Positions 17,926 through 28,606 of a stretch of 64,000 bases of DNA are shown in pieces. Every line of letters starts with the position of its first letter. Position 1 is the first letter of the stretch. Under the pieces are notes generated by a model. It saw only the letters and a program-made list of their open reading frames with translations. It had not been told where the DNA came from and ran no database searches. The position numbers and the translations under genes are program-made. Source of the DNA: Pseudomonadota bacterium (lineage in GTDB: Bacteria; Pseudomonadota; Gammaproteobacteria; Burkholderiales; Burkholderiaceae_C); assembly GCA_029779845.1 (NCBI GenBank), contig JAKOZT010000037.1, positions 142,083 to 206,082 on the forward strand, given 5' to 3'.

Positions 17926-17985
17926 AGCCCCCCAGTCGCTACGCTCCTGCCCCCGAGGGGCGCCGGCCGGCTTGGGACGGCCCGG
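17926..17985. repeat. G/C-rich Burkholderiales-type intergenic repeat
   Basis: The segment with CCCCCCAGTCGCTACGCTCC, a CCCCGAGGGG palindrome and CTTGGGACGGCCCGG resembles a repeat I know to be dispersed between genes in Comamonadaceae and relatives. Here it runs into the 3' end of the acyl-CoA ligase gene and supplies its last codons. No second copy is in this window. Confidence 0.5.
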
Positions 17986-19438
17986 CACCGGCCCGCTCCT
18001 TCAGCTCGCGCTTGAGCACCTTGCCGATCGCGCTGCGCGGCAGCTCGTCGACGAGGTGCAGCGCGGCCAGGCGCTGCGTCTTGCCGACACGCGCGTTGAG
18101 CCACTCCCGCAACGCCTCGGCCTGCGCTTCGCCGCGGACCACGACGAAGGCCACCGGCGTCTCGCCCCACTGCGCTGAGGGCACGCCCACCACCGCCGCA
18201 TCCGCCACCGCCGGATGCTCGCGCAGCGCGGCTTCCAGGTCGCTCGGGTAGATGTTGAAGCCGCCGGAGATGATCATGTCCTTGCGGCGGTCGAGCAGGA
18301 TCAGGAAGCCGTCGTCGTCGAAGCGGCCGACGTCGCCGGTGCGGATGAAGCGCTTGCCACTGGCATCGAACCACTCGGCCTCGCGCGTCGCCTCCGGGCG
18401 GCGGTGGTAGCCAGCCATCATGCCGGGCGAGTAGCCGACGATTTCTCCGGTCGAGCCCGGCGGCAGTTCGTGCCCGGCTTCGTCGATCAGGCGCATGTCG
18501 GTGCCCGGGCCGGGGCGGCCGACGGTGTGCAGCTTGCCGGGGTGCGCATGCGCTTCGAGGATGCAGGTGCCGCCGCCTTCGGTCATGCCGTAGAACTCGA
18601 CGAGGCCGCCCGGCCAGCGCGCCAGCACGTCGGCCTTCAGCGCGGCGGGGAACGGCGCGCTGGTGCAGAACTTCATGCGGAAGGCGCGCAGGTCGAAGGC
18701 ATCGAAGTCCGGCAACGCCATCAGCCGCTGGTACTGCACCGGCACCAGCATCGTGTGCGTGGCGCGCAGCGCCTGGGCGATCTCGAGATAGCGCCGCGCG
18801 TCGAACTTCTTCATCAGCCGCACCGCGCCGCCGAAGGCGAGCGAGGGGAAGAACACCACCAGCGTGGTGTTGGAGTACAGCGGCGTGGCCAGCAGCGTGC
18901 GCGCATCCGGCCCGTAGCCGTAGGGCAGGCCGCGCCGGACGTGCGCCCAGCGCATGCCGTGCGGCTGCACGATGCCTTTCGGCTCGCCGGTGGTGCCGGA
19001 GGAATAGATGATGTTGAACGGCGACTCGGGATGGATCTCGACCGGCGCCGGTGTCGCGCCCGGTGGCGCGAGCCAGGCTTCCAGATCGTCGTCGTCGGAG
19101 AACAAACGCTTCGCCTGCGCATCCTCGCGCATGCGCGCCAGCGCGGCCGGCGTGCTGCCGGGCGCGAGCGGCGCCACCACCACGCCGGCGCGCAGCGCGC
19201 CGAGGAATAGCGCCGCCTGCATCACCGAGGGCGCGGCGCACAGCGCGATCGCCTCGCCCGGCGCGATGCCGTCGCGCTGCAAGGCGGCGGCGATGCGGTC
19301 CATCAGCGCATCGAGCTGCGCGTAGCTCAGCGCCGTGTCGTCGTCGGCCAGCGCCGGCGCCTGCGGCCGCTCGCGCGCATGGCGGCGAATGCACTCGGCG
19401 ATCGTGGCGAACCCCGTGTCGGCGATGAAGCTGCTCAT
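17939..19438 (-). CDS. AMP-binding acyl-CoA ligase
   Basis: ANL-superfamily adenylate-forming enzyme of 499 aa. Core motifs are present: the P-loop YSSGTTGEPKG, the A5 motif EFYGMTEGGG, the A7 region GEIVGYSPG, A8 RTGDVGRFDDDGFLILLDRRKD, and the A10 lysine in ELPRSAIGKVLKREL. It should activate a carboxylic acid to an acyl-CoA; the substrate is not predictable by eye. The start at 19438 gives MSSFIADTGF. It is divergent from gcdH with only 41 nt between starts, suggesting a shared regulatory region. The last ~18 residues (RAGAGPSQAGRRPSGAGA) are encoded by the intergenic repeat and are probably not functional. Confidence 0.88.
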   Translation of the reverse strand: MSSFIADTGFATIAECIRRHARERPQAPALADDDTALSYAQLDALMDRIAAALQRDGIAPGEAIALCAAPSVMQAALFLGALRAGVVVAPLAPGSTPAALARMREDAQAKRLFSDDDDLEAWLAPPGATPAPVEIHPESPFNIIYSSGTTGEPKGIVQPHGMRWAHVRRGLPYGYGPDARTLLATPLYSNTTLVVFFPSLAFGGAVRLMKKFDARRYLEIAQALRATHTMLVPVQYQRLMALPDFDAFDLRAFRMKFCTSAPFPAALKADVLARWPGGLVEFYGMTEGGGTCILEAHAHPGKLHTVGRPGPGTDMRLIDEAGHELPPGSTGEIVGYSPGMMAGYHRRPEATREAEWFDASGKRFIRTGDVGRFDDDGFLILLDRRKDMIISGGFNIYPSDLEAALREHPAVADAAVVGVPSAQWGETPVAFVVVRGEAQAEALREWLNARVGKTQRLAALHLVDELPRSAIGKVLKRELKERAGAGPSQAGRRPSGAGA

Positions 19439-19479
19439 GAGCGCTGCGATACCATGCCCGCCAGCTGAAAAGGAGACCG

Positions 19480-20670
<1,191 letters not shown>

Positions 20671-20676
20671 GCTGAC

Positions 20677-21450
20677 GTGGTCCCCTGGCTGCGCGGCCCG
20701 CAGGATGCGCTGCCGGACACGCGCCGCGCGCTCGGCCCCGACTCCGACGCGCCGGGGCTGCTGGCTGCCGGCGGAGAACTGACGCCGAAGCGCCTCGCCG
20801 AGGCGTATTCGAAAGGCGTGTTCCCCTGGTACAGCCGCGGCCAGCCGGTGCTGTGGTGGTCGCCCGACCCGCGCATGGTGCTGCTGACGGACGAGTTCCG
20901 CCTCAAGCGCTCGCTGCGCAAGACGATCGCGAAGTTCATCCGCACGCCCGGCTGCGAGATCCGCATCGACTCGGCCTTCCGCCGCGTCATCGAGGCTTGC
21001 GCCGGCACGCCGCGCGAGGGCCAGGACGGCACCTGGATCGTGCCGGAGATGGTCGAGGCCTACGCCGCCTGGCACGCGCTCGGCGCGGTGCACAGCGTCG
21101 AGACCTGGTGGGACGGCGAACTCGCCGGCGGTCTGTACGGTGTGAGCATCGGCCGCATGTTCTTCGGCGAGTCGATGTTCTCGCGCCGCAGCGATGCGTC
21201 GAAGATCGCGCTGGCCGCTCTCGTGTGCTTTTGCCGCGCGCACGGCATCGCGATGATCGACTGCCAGCAGCGCACCGGCCACCTCGCCTCGCTGGGCGGG
21301 CGCGAGCTGCCGCGCGCCGAGTTCGAGCGCCGCCTGGCCCTCGCCCTGGGGGCGCAGCCGGTTTCGGATTGGACCTATGATGCGTCGCAGTGGCGCCGCC
21401 TTGGTCTCCCGGCCGAGGGCGCCGACGCCGAGCAGGACCCCGGCCCGTGA
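20677..21450 (+). CDS. aat: Leucyl/phenylalanyl-tRNA-protein transferase
   Basis: Adds Leu or Phe from tRNA to N-terminal Arg/Lys of proteins, marking them for ClpS/ClpAP (N-end rule). The GTG start at 20677 gives the typical VPWL N-terminus. Family motifs seen are [51 protein letters not shown] and [20 protein letters not shown]. Length is 257 aa. The stop overlaps the start of the arginyltransferase-type gene by 4 nt (GTGA), so both N-end-rule transferases are made together. Confidence 0.96.
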   Translation: MVPWLRGPQDALPDTRRALGPDSDAPGLLAAGGELTPKRLAEAYSKGVFPWYSRGQPVLWWSPDPRMVLLTDEFRLKRSLRKTIAKFIRTPGCEIRIDSAFRRVIEACAGTPREGQDGTWIVPEMVEAYAAWHALGAVHSVETWWDGELAGGLYGVSIGRMFFGESMFSRRSDASKIALAALVCFCRAHGIAMIDCQQRTGHLASLGGRELPRAEFERRLALALGAQPVSDWTYDASQWRRLGLPAEGADAEQDPGP

Positions 21451-22193
21451 CGCACCCGAAAGAGCTTCCGCTCGCCTCGCTGCAGTTCTACGCCACCGCA
21501 CCCTATCCGTGCAGCTACGTGGCCGGGCGCATGGCGCGCTCGCAGGTGGCCACGCCCTCGCACCTGATCCACGCCGACGCTTACTCGGGCCTGGTGGCCA
21601 ACGGCTTCCGGCGCAGCGGCATGTTCACCTACCGCCCCTATTGCGACGGCTGCCGCGCCTGCGTGCCGCTGCGCGTGCCGGTGGCGGGCTTCCAGCCCAC
21701 GCGCAGCCAGCGCCGGGCCTGGAAGCAGCATTCGAATCTGAAGTCGCGCGTGCTGCGGCTGTGCTTCGTGCCCGAGCACTACCAGCTCTACCTGCGCTAC
21801 CAGGCCGGCCGCCACAGCGGCGGCGGCATGGACCACGACTCGATCGACCAGTACACCCAGTTCCTGCTGCAAAGCCGCGTCAACAGCCGGCTGGTCGAGT
21901 TCCGCGAGCCGACGGAAGACGGCTCGCTCGGCGCGCTGAAGATGGTCTCGATCCTGGACATCCTCAACGACGGCCTGTCGGCGGTCTACACCTTCTACGA
22001 GCCCGAGGAAGCGGCCAGCTACGGCACCTACAACGTGCTGTGGCAGATCGAGCAGACGCGCGCGCTGAAGCTGCCGCACGTCTACCTCGGCTACTGGATC
22101 GCCGGCAGCGAGAAGATGGCCTACAAGGCGCGCTTCGGCCCGCACGAGCTGCTGCTCGACGGGCGCTGGCAGAGGCCTTCTTCAGCGGATTGA
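21447..22193 (+). CDS. bpt: Aspartate/glutamate leucyltransferase (Bpt)
   Basis: Transfers leucine from Leu-tRNA to proteins with N-terminal Asp or Glu. It has the ATE_N region with the cysteines of YPCSYV and [14 protein letters not shown], the GRMARSQVA block, and the ATE_C region with [26 protein letters not shown]. The GTG start at 21447 gives [15 protein letters not shown], the usual N-terminus, and overlaps aat by 4 nt. Length 248 aa is normal. The 3' end overlaps the convergent FAD-oxidoreductase gene by 12 nt. Confidence 0.95.
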   Translation: MTHPKELPLASLQFYATAPYPCSYVAGRMARSQVATPSHLIHADAYSGLVANGFRRSGMFTYRPYCDGCRACVPLRVPVAGFQPTRSQRRAWKQHSNLKSRVLRLCFVPEHYQLYLRYQAGRHSGGGMDHDSIDQYTQFLLQSRVNSRLVEFREPTEDGSLGALKMVSILDILNDGLSAVYTFYEPEEAASYGTYNVLWQIEQTRALKLPHVYLGYWIAGSEKMAYKARFGPHELLLDGRWQRPSSAD

Positions 22194-23294
22194 GGCGAGC
22201 ACCTCGTCGGCGATGGCCAGGCAGGCGGTCAGGCCGGGCGACTCGATGCCGAACAGGTTGACGAGGCCGGCCACGCCATGCGTCGCGGGCCCCTGCACGA
22301 CGAAGTCCGCCGCCGCGCTGCCCGGCCCGCCGAGCTTGGGCCGCACGCCGCTGTACGCGCTCTGCAGCGCGCCGTCGCGCAGATCCGGCCAGTAGCGGCG
22401 GATCTGCGCGTAGAAGCCCTCGGCGCGCGCCGCGTCGACGCGGTAGTCGATCGCATCGGGCGGCCCGTCGGGCAGCCATTGCACGTCGGGACCGAAGCGA
22501 GCCTGGCCGGCGAGATCCAGCGTCAGGTGCACGCCCAGGCCGGCCTCTTCGGGCACCGGATAGATGAGATGCGAGAACGGCGCGCGCCCGGCGAGCGAGA
22601 AGTAGTTGCCCTTGGCGTGATGGCCGCTCGGCACGTGCTGAGCCGCCAGCCCCTGCATGGCCGCGGCGAGGCCCGGCGCCCACAGCCCGGCGGCGTTGAC
22701 GACGATGCGCGCGCGCAGCTCCATCGGCGCTTCGCCGCCGACGCGCACCACGTGGCCGTCGGCGCCGCAGCGCAGCCCCGTCACCGGCGAGCACAGCGCA
22801 AGCGCGCCGCCGGCCCCTTCCAGATCGCCTTGCAGCGCGAGCATCAGGCCGTGGCTGTCGACGATGCCGGTCTCGCTCGACAGCAGCGCCGCCGTGCAGC
22901 GCAGCGCGGGTTCCAGCGCCCTCGCCTCGTCCGCATCCAGCCATTGCAGCTCGACGCCGCTGGCGGCGGCCTTGGCGCGTGTGGCATCGAGCGCGGCATG
23001 CTGGGCCGCCGACGTCGCCACCACCAGCTTGCCGCAGCGCCGGTGCGCCACGCCGTGCGAGGCGCAGAAGTCGTACAGCTGCACGCGCCCTTGCACGCAC
23101 AGCCGCGCCTTCAGCGAGCCGGCCGGGTAGTACAGGCCGGCGTGGATCACCTCGCTGTTGCGCGAGCTGGTGGCGGTGCCGATCGCATCGGCGCGTTCGA
23201 GCACCACGGTTTCCAGGCCGGACTGCGCCAGCGCCCGGCCGACCGCGAGGCCGACCACGCCGGCACCGATCACCAGGGCATCGACTTGATCCAT
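22182..23294 (-). CDS. FAD-dependent oxidoreductase (L-2-hydroxyglutarate dehydrogenase-like)
   Basis: A DAO-fold flavoprotein of 370 aa. The dinucleotide motif [14 protein letters not shown] is at residues 10-23, followed by [28 protein letters not shown], which is the pattern of LhgO/L-2-hydroxyglutarate dehydrogenase relatives, and [12 protein letters not shown] and [15 protein letters not shown] in the C-terminal half. It would oxidise a 2-hydroxy acid and pass electrons on, but the substrate is inferred only from family resemblance. It is convergent with bpt and stands just downstream, on the same strand, of the tRNA-Val gene. Confidence 0.82.
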   Translation of the reverse strand: MDQVDALVIGAGVVGLAVGRALAQSGLETVVLERADAIGTATSSRNSEVIHAGLYYPAGSLKARLCVQGRVQLYDFCASHGVAHRRCGKLVVATSAAQHAALDATRAKAAASGVELQWLDADEARALEPALRCTAALLSSETGIVDSHGLMLALQGDLEGAGGALALCSPVTGLRCGADGHVVRVGGEAPMELRARIVVNAAGLWAPGLAAAMQGLAAQHVPSGHHAKGNYFSLAGRAPFSHLIYPVPEEAGLGVHLTLDLAGQARFGPDVQWLPDGPPDAIDYRVDAARAEGFYAQIRRYWPDLRDGALQSAYSGVRPKLGGPGSAAADFVVQGPATHGVAGLVNLFGIESPGLTACLAIADEVLASIR

Positions 23295-23365
23295 CGTCGC
23301 GATTGTGGCGCCACCAAAGCAAACGGCCGGGATTCCCGGCCGTGCTGTGTCCGCTTCTGGATCGG

Positions 23366-23440
23366 TGGTGGGCGGCGAGGGTTTCGAACCCCCGACCCCC
23401 GCAGTGTGAATGCGATGCTCTACCCCTGAGCTAGCCGCCC
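23366..23440 (-). tRNA. tRNA-Val (anticodon CAC)
   Basis: On the reverse strand the acceptor arm GGGCGGC pairs with GCCGCCC. The D-arm is GCTCAGGGGTAGAGC, the anticodon stem TCGCA pairs with TGCGG around loop TTCACAC with anticodon CAC, and the T-arm is GGGGG-TTCGAAA-CCCTC. Discriminator A and an encoded CCA follow. All arms fold without mismatch except G-U pairs. Confidence 0.95.
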
Positions 23441-23462
23441 TCGCGATCCGCAGAGCCGCGCA

Positions 23463-24182
23463 TTATGCCATAGCCGGCTCGGGCGTCGGCTCCTTCCACA
23501 CCGTCCTGCCGCCGCTGGCCTTGTCCAGCTCGGCGATCAGCCTGGCATGCGCCTGCACCTCGTCCGCGTTGGCCGCGATCACCGGCAGCACGAAGGCGCA
23601 GAGGTCGATCGCCTCCAGCGCCACCTCGGCACCGGCCGCCTCGACCTCGTCGATCACCAGCGAGTCCTGGCCGCGCGTCATGCGGATGTAGACCTCGGCG
23701 AGCAGCCCGGCGTCGAGCAGCGCGCCGTGCAGGCTGCGGCTGGCGTTGTCGACTTCGAGGCGCTTGCACAGCGCGTCCAGCGAGTTCGACTTGCCGGGGA
23801 ACATCTCGCGCGCCATCAGCAGCGTGTCGGTGATCTGGCCCACCTGCGCGTCGAACGGCGGCCGCCCCAGCCGCTTCAGCTCGGCGTTCAGGAAGCCGAC
23901 GTCGAAGGCCGCGTTGTGCGCCAGGATCTCGGCGCCGGCGAGGTAGTCCATCAGCTCGTCGGCGATGGACGCGAACAGCGGCTTGTCGGCCAGGAACTCG
24001 TCGGTCAGGCCGTGGATGCGCACCGCGTCCTCGTGGTTCGGCCGCTCGGGGTTCAGGTAGAAGTGCAGGTTGCGGCCCGACAGGCGCCGGTTGAGCATCT
24101 CCACGCAGCCGATCTCGATGATGCGGTCGCCGGATTCGGCGTTCAGGCCGGTGGTCTCGGTGTCGAGGAAGATCTGTCGCAT
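23463..24182 (-). CDS. dnaQ: DNA polymerase III epsilon subunit (proofreading exonuclease)
   Basis: 3'-5' exonuclease of the replicative polymerase. Exo I is LDTETTGL (residues 6-13), Exo II contains LAHNAAFDVGFLN, and Exo III is SLHGALLDAGLLAEVY; all metal-binding acidic residues and the catalytic histidine are present. The DnaQ signature RIIEIGCVE follows Exo I. Length 239 aa is usual, with a C-terminal alpha-subunit-binding tail. The stop lies 22 nt from the 5' end of the tRNA-Val gene, and lgt lies upstream with a 9-nt gap, so lgt-dnaQ and possibly the tRNA are one transcript. Confidence 0.95.
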   Translation of the reverse strand: MRQIFLDTETTGLNAESGDRIIEIGCVEMLNRRLSGRNLHFYLNPERPNHEDAVRIHGLTDEFLADKPLFASIADELMDYLAGAEILAHNAAFDVGFLNAELKRLGRPPFDAQVGQITDTLLMAREMFPGKSNSLDALCKRLEVDNASRSLHGALLDAGLLAEVYIRMTRGQDSLVIDEVEAAGAEVALEAIDLCAFVLPVIAANADEVQAHARLIAELDKASGGRTVWKEPTPEPAMA

Positions 24183-24191
24183 GGGGTCGTA

Positions 24192-24998
24192 TCAGTAAGC
24201 GGTCCGCCGCGCGCCGCGCCACCACAGCCACGCGCCGATCACCAGCATCGGCACGCACAGCCACTGGCCCATGCTCAGCCCCGTGCGGGCCGCAAACTCC
24301 ATCAGGAAGGCATCGGGCTCGCGGAAGAACTCGGCGATGAAGCGGAACACGCCGTAGCCGACCAGGAACAGGCCAGCCACCTGCCCCGGCCCGCGCGGCT
24401 TGCGCGCATAGAGCCACAGGATGACGAACAGCAGCAGCCCTTCCATCAGGAACTGGTAGATGGGCGACGGGTGGCGCGGCACCAGGCTGCCCGACTGCGG
24501 GAACACCATCGCCCAGGGCAGCGCGGGGTCGGCGGCGCGCCCCCACAGCTCGCCGTTGATGAAGTTGCCGGCGCGTCCGCTGGCCAGCCCCGTGGGCACG
24601 GCCGGCGCGATCAGGTCCATCACCTGCAGGAAGGGCCGCCCCTTGACGCGCGCGTACAGCGCCATCGCCGCGATCACGCCCAGCAGCCCGCCGTGGAAGG
24701 CCATGCCGCCCTTCCACACCGCGAACACCTCGAGCGGGTTGGCCGCGTAGTAGCCGGGCTTGTAGAACAGCACGTAGCCGAGGCGCCCGCCGATCACCAC
24801 GCCGAGCACGCCCCAGAAGAGCAGGTCTTCGACCTCGCGGCGCGTCCAGCCGGCCTGTGCGAACTGCGGCTGCGCGGCGCGCTTGCTGGCGAGCCAGAGG
24901 AACAGGCCGAACGCGACCAGGTAGGTGATGCCGTACCAGTGGATCGCCACCGGCCCGAGCTGCAGCGCGACCGGGTTGAACTGCGGATGAACGAGCAT
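24192..24998 (-). CDS. lgt: Prolipoprotein diacylglyceryl transferase
   Basis: Inner-membrane enzyme that transfers diacylglycerol from phosphatidylglycerol to the lipobox cysteine of prolipoproteins. It has seven predicted membrane segments, the HGGLLG motif (in [11 protein letters not shown]), and the Lgt signature [13 protein letters not shown] with its essential arginine. Length 268 aa. The start at 24998 gives [23 protein letters not shown], a standard N-terminus. Transcribed with dnaQ. Confidence 0.96.
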   Translation of the reverse strand: MLVHPQFNPVALQLGPVAIHWYGITYLVAFGLFLWLASKRAAQPQFAQAGWTRREVEDLLFWGVLGVVIGGRLGYVLFYKPGYYAANPLEVFAVWKGGMAFHGGLLGVIAAMALYARVKGRPFLQVMDLIAPAVPTGLASGRAGNFINGELWGRAADPALPWAMVFPQSGSLVPRHPSPIYQFLMEGLLLFVILWLYARKPRGPGQVAGLFLVGYGVFRFIAEFFREPDAFLMEFAARTGLSMGQWLCVPMLVIGAWLWWRGARRTAY

Positions 24999-25012
24999 GC
25001 GCGAACGATAAC

Positions 25013-25936
25013 CTACCGCTCGCGCACGCCCTGATCACGCACGAAAGCGACGAAGCGCCGCACCGCCGGCGAGGCATCGCTCGGCCAGACCAGACTGGTC
25101 TCGGCGCGCGGCGCGCCGTCGGCGAGCGAGGCCGGGAGCGCGCGGTAGACGATGCCGGGCCGCTGCAGCCGCTGCATGGAGCGCGGCACCAGCGCCACGC
25201 CCAGCCCGGCCGAGACGAGGTTGACGATGGTCTGCATCTGGATCGCCTCCTGCGCGATGGCCGGCGTCGCACCGTGGCGGTGGTAGAAGGCCAGCACCGC
25301 GTCGTACAGCGAGGGCGCGATCGCGCGCGGGAAGATCACCAGCGGCTCGCGCAGCAGCTGCGCGGCGGAGAAGCGCCGCGGCGCCGCTTCGGGCAGCGCC
25401 AGCAGCATCGGCTCGACGCCCAGCGACAGGCGCTGCAGGGGCGGCGGCGGCGCGATGCCCGGCGCGTGCAGCACGAAGCCGGCGTCCAGCTCGCGCTGCG
25501 CGAAGGCCTCGGCCTGCACGTCGCCGGTGGCTTCGCGCAGCTCGACCGCGATGCCCGGGTAGGCCTCGCGGAAGGCGCGCAGCCAGCCGGGCAGCGGGCC
25601 GAAACCCACCGTCGAGACGAAGCCGAGGCGGATGCGCCCCAGCTCGCCGCCGGCCGCGTCGCGTGCGCGCAGCGCCAGCGCACCGGCCTGCCGCAGGAGC
25701 TGGCGCACCGGCTCGACCAGCGCCGCGCCGGCCGGCGTCAGCGCCACGCTGCGGCGCGTGCGCTCGAAGAGGGGCACGCCGAGGCGGCGCTCCAGCTGCT
25801 GGATCGCCTGCGTCAGCGGCGGCTGCGTCATGTGCAATCGCTGCGCGGCGCGGCCGAAGTGCAGCGTCTCGGCCAGCGCGAGGAACTGGCGCCAGACGCG
25901 CAGCTCGATGTCCGGCGCGGGGGTGTCGCGGCTCAT
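25013..25936 (-). CDS. LysR-family transcriptional regulator next to ilvD
   Basis: A 307-aa LysR regulator. The winged helix-turn-helix is at residues 13-72 ([20 protein letters not shown], then [18 protein letters not shown]), and the periplasmic-binding-protein-like effector domain is at about 95-300. It is transcribed divergently from ilvD with two inverted repeats in the 101-nt gap, one over its own start codon, which is the usual layout for autoregulation and control of the divergent gene. Control of ilvD is inferred from this layout; the effector is unknown. Confidence 0.88.
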   Translation of the reverse strand: MSRDTPAPDIELRVWRQFLALAETLHFGRAAQRLHMTQPPLTQAIQQLERRLGVPLFERTRRSVALTPAGAALVEPVRQLLRQAGALALRARDAAGGELGRIRLGFVSTVGFGPLPGWLRAFREAYPGIAVELREATGDVQAEAFAQRELDAGFVLHAPGIAPPPPLQRLSLGVEPMLLALPEAAPRRFSAAQLLREPLVIFPRAIAPSLYDAVLAFYHRHGATPAIAQEAIQMQTIVNLVSAGLGVALVPRSMQRLQRPGIVYRALPASLADGAPRAETSLVWPSDASPAVRRFVAFVRDQGVRER

Positions 25937-25973
25937 ATGCCGAGCATATCAATCGATGTCCCGGATTCGATTG
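25935..25973. promoter_or_regulatory. Candidate LysR operator sites in the LysR/ilvD gap
   Basis: Two inverted repeats are visible. CAATCGA (25950-25956) and TCGATTG (25967-25973) are perfect complements 10 nt apart, close to the T-N11-A layout of LysR boxes. ATATGC (25935-25940) and GCATAT (25944-25949) lie next to it and overlap the LysR start codon. Confidence 0.5.
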
Positions 25974-26037
25974 GACGCACACCGGCACGCGGCCGACAAT
26001 CCGGCCTTCGGACCCAGCCGCACGCCAGGAGCACACG

Positions 26038-27732
26038 ATGAGCAGCGACAAGATCAACCGCCGTTCCGCCAACATCACCGAGGGCGTCGCGCGCGCGCCG
26101 AACCGCTCGATGTACTACGCGCTCGGCTACGAGGAAGGCGACTTCAAGAAGCCGATGATCGGCGTGGCCAACGGCCACTCGACCATCACGCCGTGCAACT
26201 CCGGGCTGCAGCGGCTGGCCGACGCGGCGGTGATCGGCCTGAAGGAAGCCGGCGCGAATCCGCAGATCTTCGGCACGCCGACGATTTCGGACGGCATGGC
26301 GATGGGCACCGAGGGCATGAAGTACTCGCTGGTGTCGCGCGAGGTGATCGCCGACTGCGTCGAGACCTGCGTCGGCGGCCAGTGGATGGACGGCGTGATG
26401 GTGATCGGCGGCTGCGACAAGAACATGCCCGGCGGCATGATGGGCATGCTGCGCGCCAACGTGCCGGCGATCTACATCTACGGCGGCACCATCCTGCCGG
26501 GCCGCTACAAGGGCCAGGACCTGAACATCGTCAGCGTGTTCGAGGCGGTCGGCCAGTTCACCGCCGGCAAGATGAGCGAGGAGGACTTCTGCCAGATCGA
26601 GCGCCACGCCATCCCCGGCAGCGGCTCGTGCGGCGGCATGTACACCGCCAACACGATGAGCTCGGCCTTCGAGGCGCTCGGGCTGTCGCTGCCCTACGCC
26701 TCGACGATGGCCAACGTCGAGGGCGAGATCGTCGGCATGGTCGAGCGTGCGGCCAAGGTGCTGATCGAGGCGGTGAAGAACGACCTCAAGCCGCGCGACA
26801 TCGTCACGAAGAAGGCGATCGAGAACGCGGTCGCGGTGATCATGGCCACCGGCGGCTCGACCAACGCGGTGCTGCACTTCCTGGCCATCGCGCACGCCGC
26901 CGGCGTCGAGTGGACCATCGACGACTTCGAGCGCATCCGCCAGCGCACGCCGGTGCTGTGCGACCTCAAGCCCAGCGGCCAGTACCTCGCGGTCGACCTG
27001 CACCGCGCCGGCGGCATCCCGGCGGTGATGAAGGAGCTGCTGAGGGCCGGGCTGCTGCACGGCGACTGCATCACGATCACCGGCAAGACGGTGGCGCAAA
27101 ACCTGGCCGACGTGCCCGAACTGTCGCGCGAGCAGAAGGTGATCAAGCCGGTGGCCGAGCCGATCTACGCGCAAGGCCACCTCGCGATCCTCAAGGGCAA
27201 CCTCAGCCCCGAAGGCTGCGTCGCCAAGATCACCGGCTTGAAGAACCCGAAGATCACCGGCCCGGCGCGCGTGTTCGACGACGAACAATCGGCGCTCGCC
27301 GCGATCATGGCCGGCAAGATCAAGGCCGGCGACGTGATGGTGCTGCGCTACCTCGGCCCCAAGGGCGGGCCCGGCATGCCGGAGATGCTCGCGCCCACCG
27401 GCGCGCTGATCGGCCAGGGCCTGGGCGAATCGGTCGGGCTGATCACCGACGGCCGCTTCTCCGGCGGCACCTGGGGCATGGTGGTGGGCCACGTGGCGCC
27501 GGAAGCCTACGCGGGCGGCAACATCGCGCTGGTGAAGGAAGGCGACTCGATCACCATCGACGCGACCACGCTGGTGCTGCAGCTCAACGTCGGCGACGAG
27601 GAGCTCGCGAAGCGCCGCGCCGCGTGGCAGCGCCCCGAGCCGCGCTACACGCGCGGCGTGCTGGCCAAGTTCGCGATGAATGCGTCGAGCGCCAGCTCGG
27701 GCGCGGTGCTCGACAAGTTCGAGCCGAAGTGA
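26038..27732 (+). CDS. ilvD: Dihydroxy-acid dehydratase
   Basis: Fe-S dehydratase of valine, leucine and isoleucine synthesis. It shows the IlvD/Edd landmarks: [12 protein letters not shown] near the N-terminus, the cluster cysteines in [10 protein letters not shown] and [14 protein letters not shown], and the C-terminal [14 protein letters not shown]. Length 564 aa matches the shorter IlvD class. AGGAG precedes the ATG at 26038. A hairpin terminator follows the stop. It is divergent from a LysR gene likely to control it. Confidence 0.97.
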   Translation: MSSDKINRRSANITEGVARAPNRSMYYALGYEEGDFKKPMIGVANGHSTITPCNSGLQRLADAAVIGLKEAGANPQIFGTPTISDGMAMGTEGMKYSLVSREVIADCVETCVGGQWMDGVMVIGGCDKNMPGGMMGMLRANVPAIYIYGGTILPGRYKGQDLNIVSVFEAVGQFTAGKMSEEDFCQIERHAIPGSGSCGGMYTANTMSSAFEALGLSLPYASTMANVEGEIVGMVERAAKVLIEAVKNDLKPRDIVTKKAIENAVAVIMATGGSTNAVLHFLAIAHAAGVEWTIDDFERIRQRTPVLCDLKPSGQYLAVDLHRAGGIPAVMKELLRAGLLHGDCITITGKTVAQNLADVPELSREQKVIKPVAEPIYAQGHLAILKGNLSPEGCVAKITGLKNPKITGPARVFDDEQSALAAIMAGKIKAGDVMVLRYLGPKGGPGMPEMLAPTGALIGQGLGESVGLITDGRFSGGTWGMVVGHVAPEAYAGGNIALVKEGDSITIDATTLVLQLNVGDEELAKRRAAWQRPEPRYTRGVLAKFAMNASSASSGAVLDKFEPK

Positions 27733-27738
27733 GGGCTT

Positions 27739-27770
27739 GAAGAAGGGCCGGCTACTTGCCGGCCTTCTTC
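27739..27770. terminator. Probable bidirectional terminator between ilvD and the Trp-rich gene
   Basis: A long hairpin: 27739-27752 pairs with 27758-27770 around loop TACTT, with one bulged G. The stem's A- and T-rich base (GAAGAAG / CTTCTTC) could give the U-rich tract in either direction. It overlaps the last codons of the convergent gene. Confidence 0.6.
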
Positions 27771-28030
27771 GCGCGCTTGGCCATCTTGTCCATGCCGAGC
27801 GAGACGAGGTTCTTCTCGCGCCGCTCGCGCTTGCGCGCTTCCATCTTCTCGATCTCGCGGCGCTTGGTCAGGCCGGTGCCGTCGGCCCAGGCCCACCACA
27901 CCGCGGCCAGCGCGAAGGGCACGCAGAACTTCCACAGGTCGCCGGTGAGGTTCCACGTCCACGCGGCCATCGGGCCGAAGCCGAGGAAGTGCAGCAGGAT
28001 GATGATGACGCCGATGATGATGAAAATCAT
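27752..28030 (-). CDS. TIGR04438-type small Trp-rich protein
   Basis: A 92-aa protein with an N-terminal membrane helix (MIFIIIGVIIILLHFLGFG), a second hydrophobic segment rich in tryptophan (WTWNLTG, then ALAAVWWAWAD), the TGLTKRREIEKM pattern, and a strongly basic tail. This matches the small Trp-rich family TIGR04438, found in betaproteobacteria and without known function. Its 3' end is part of the shared hairpin terminator with ilvD. It is divergent from the cytochrome c gene. Confidence 0.8.
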   Translation of the reverse strand: MIFIIIGVIIILLHFLGFGPMAAWTWNLTGDLWKFCVPFALAAVWWAWADGTGLTKRREIEKMEARKRERREKNLVSLGMDKMAKRAKKAGK

Positions 28031-28066
28031 TCCCGCTGCTCCTTCGCGCCGGCACGGTTATGCGGC

Positions 28067-28093
28067 TTGCGCGTCAACCGCTGCCCCTACAAT
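28067..28093 (+). promoter_or_regulatory. Possible sigma-70 promoter for the cytochrome c gene
   Basis: TACAAT at 28088-28093 is a good -10 hexamer. TTGCGC at 28067-28072 is a possible -35 with a short 15-nt spacer. A transcript from here would have an ~80-nt leader before the start at 28181. Confidence 0.35.
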
Positions 28094-28180
28094 TCGTTGT
28101 TGTCACTGTAGCCGACAGCCTGACCACCGGGGTGTCGAAACCTCCGCGGATTTCCCGTTTGATTTCTCGAAAGGAAAACG

Positions 28181-28492
28181 ATGAAGCTGGTCCCCGCCCT
28201 CACGCTGATTGCCGCCGCGATCACCGTGTCCGCTCCCGCGATGGCCGATGAGGCCCTCGCCAAGGCCAAGAACTGCCTGGCCTGCCACTCGGTCGACAAG
28301 AAGGTTCTCGGCCCGGCCTACAAGGAAGTGGCCGCCAAGTACGCCGGCCAGAAGGACGCCGTCGACAAGCTGTCGCAGAAGATCATCAAGGGCGGCGTGG
28401 GCGTCTGGGGCCAGGTTCCGATGCCTCCCAACGCCAACGTCAACGAAGCCGAGGCGAAGAAGCTGGTCACCTGGATCCTGAGCCTGAAGTGA
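28181..28492 (+). CDS. Class I c-type cytochrome (c551/c8-like)
   Basis: A small periplasmic electron carrier of 103 aa. A signal peptide (residues 1-22, ending APAMA) is followed by the haem motif C32-L-A-C35-H36 and the distal methionine ligand at about M81 in QVPMPPN. The size and spacing match cytochrome c551/c8 proteins that shuttle electrons to oxidases or nitrite reductase. AAAGGAAAA precedes the start. A strong terminator follows, so it is monocistronic. Nearby genes give no clue to its redox partner. Confidence 0.9.
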   Translation: MKLVPALTLIAAAITVSAPAMADEALAKAKNCLACHSVDKKVLGPAYKEVAAKYAGQKDAVDKLSQKIIKGGVGVWGQVPMPPNANVNEAEAKKLVTWILSLK

Positions 28493-28523
28493 TCCTCGGG
28501 CCTTCGGGCCCGCCCCGAAGAAG

Positions 28524-28548
28524 AAGCCCCGCCGACGCGGGGCTTTTT
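28524..28548 (+). terminator. Rho-independent terminator after cytochrome c
   Basis: AAGCCCCGC (28524-28532) pairs with GCGGGGCTT (28537-28545) around a 4-nt loop, and the T-run continues to 28548. It lies about 30 nt past the cytochrome stop. Confidence 0.9.
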
Positions 28549-28606
28549 CATCTCAGGTGGGCATCGCGGCACATCAGGCGTTGCCGGTCTCAACGAGAAA
28601 CCGACC

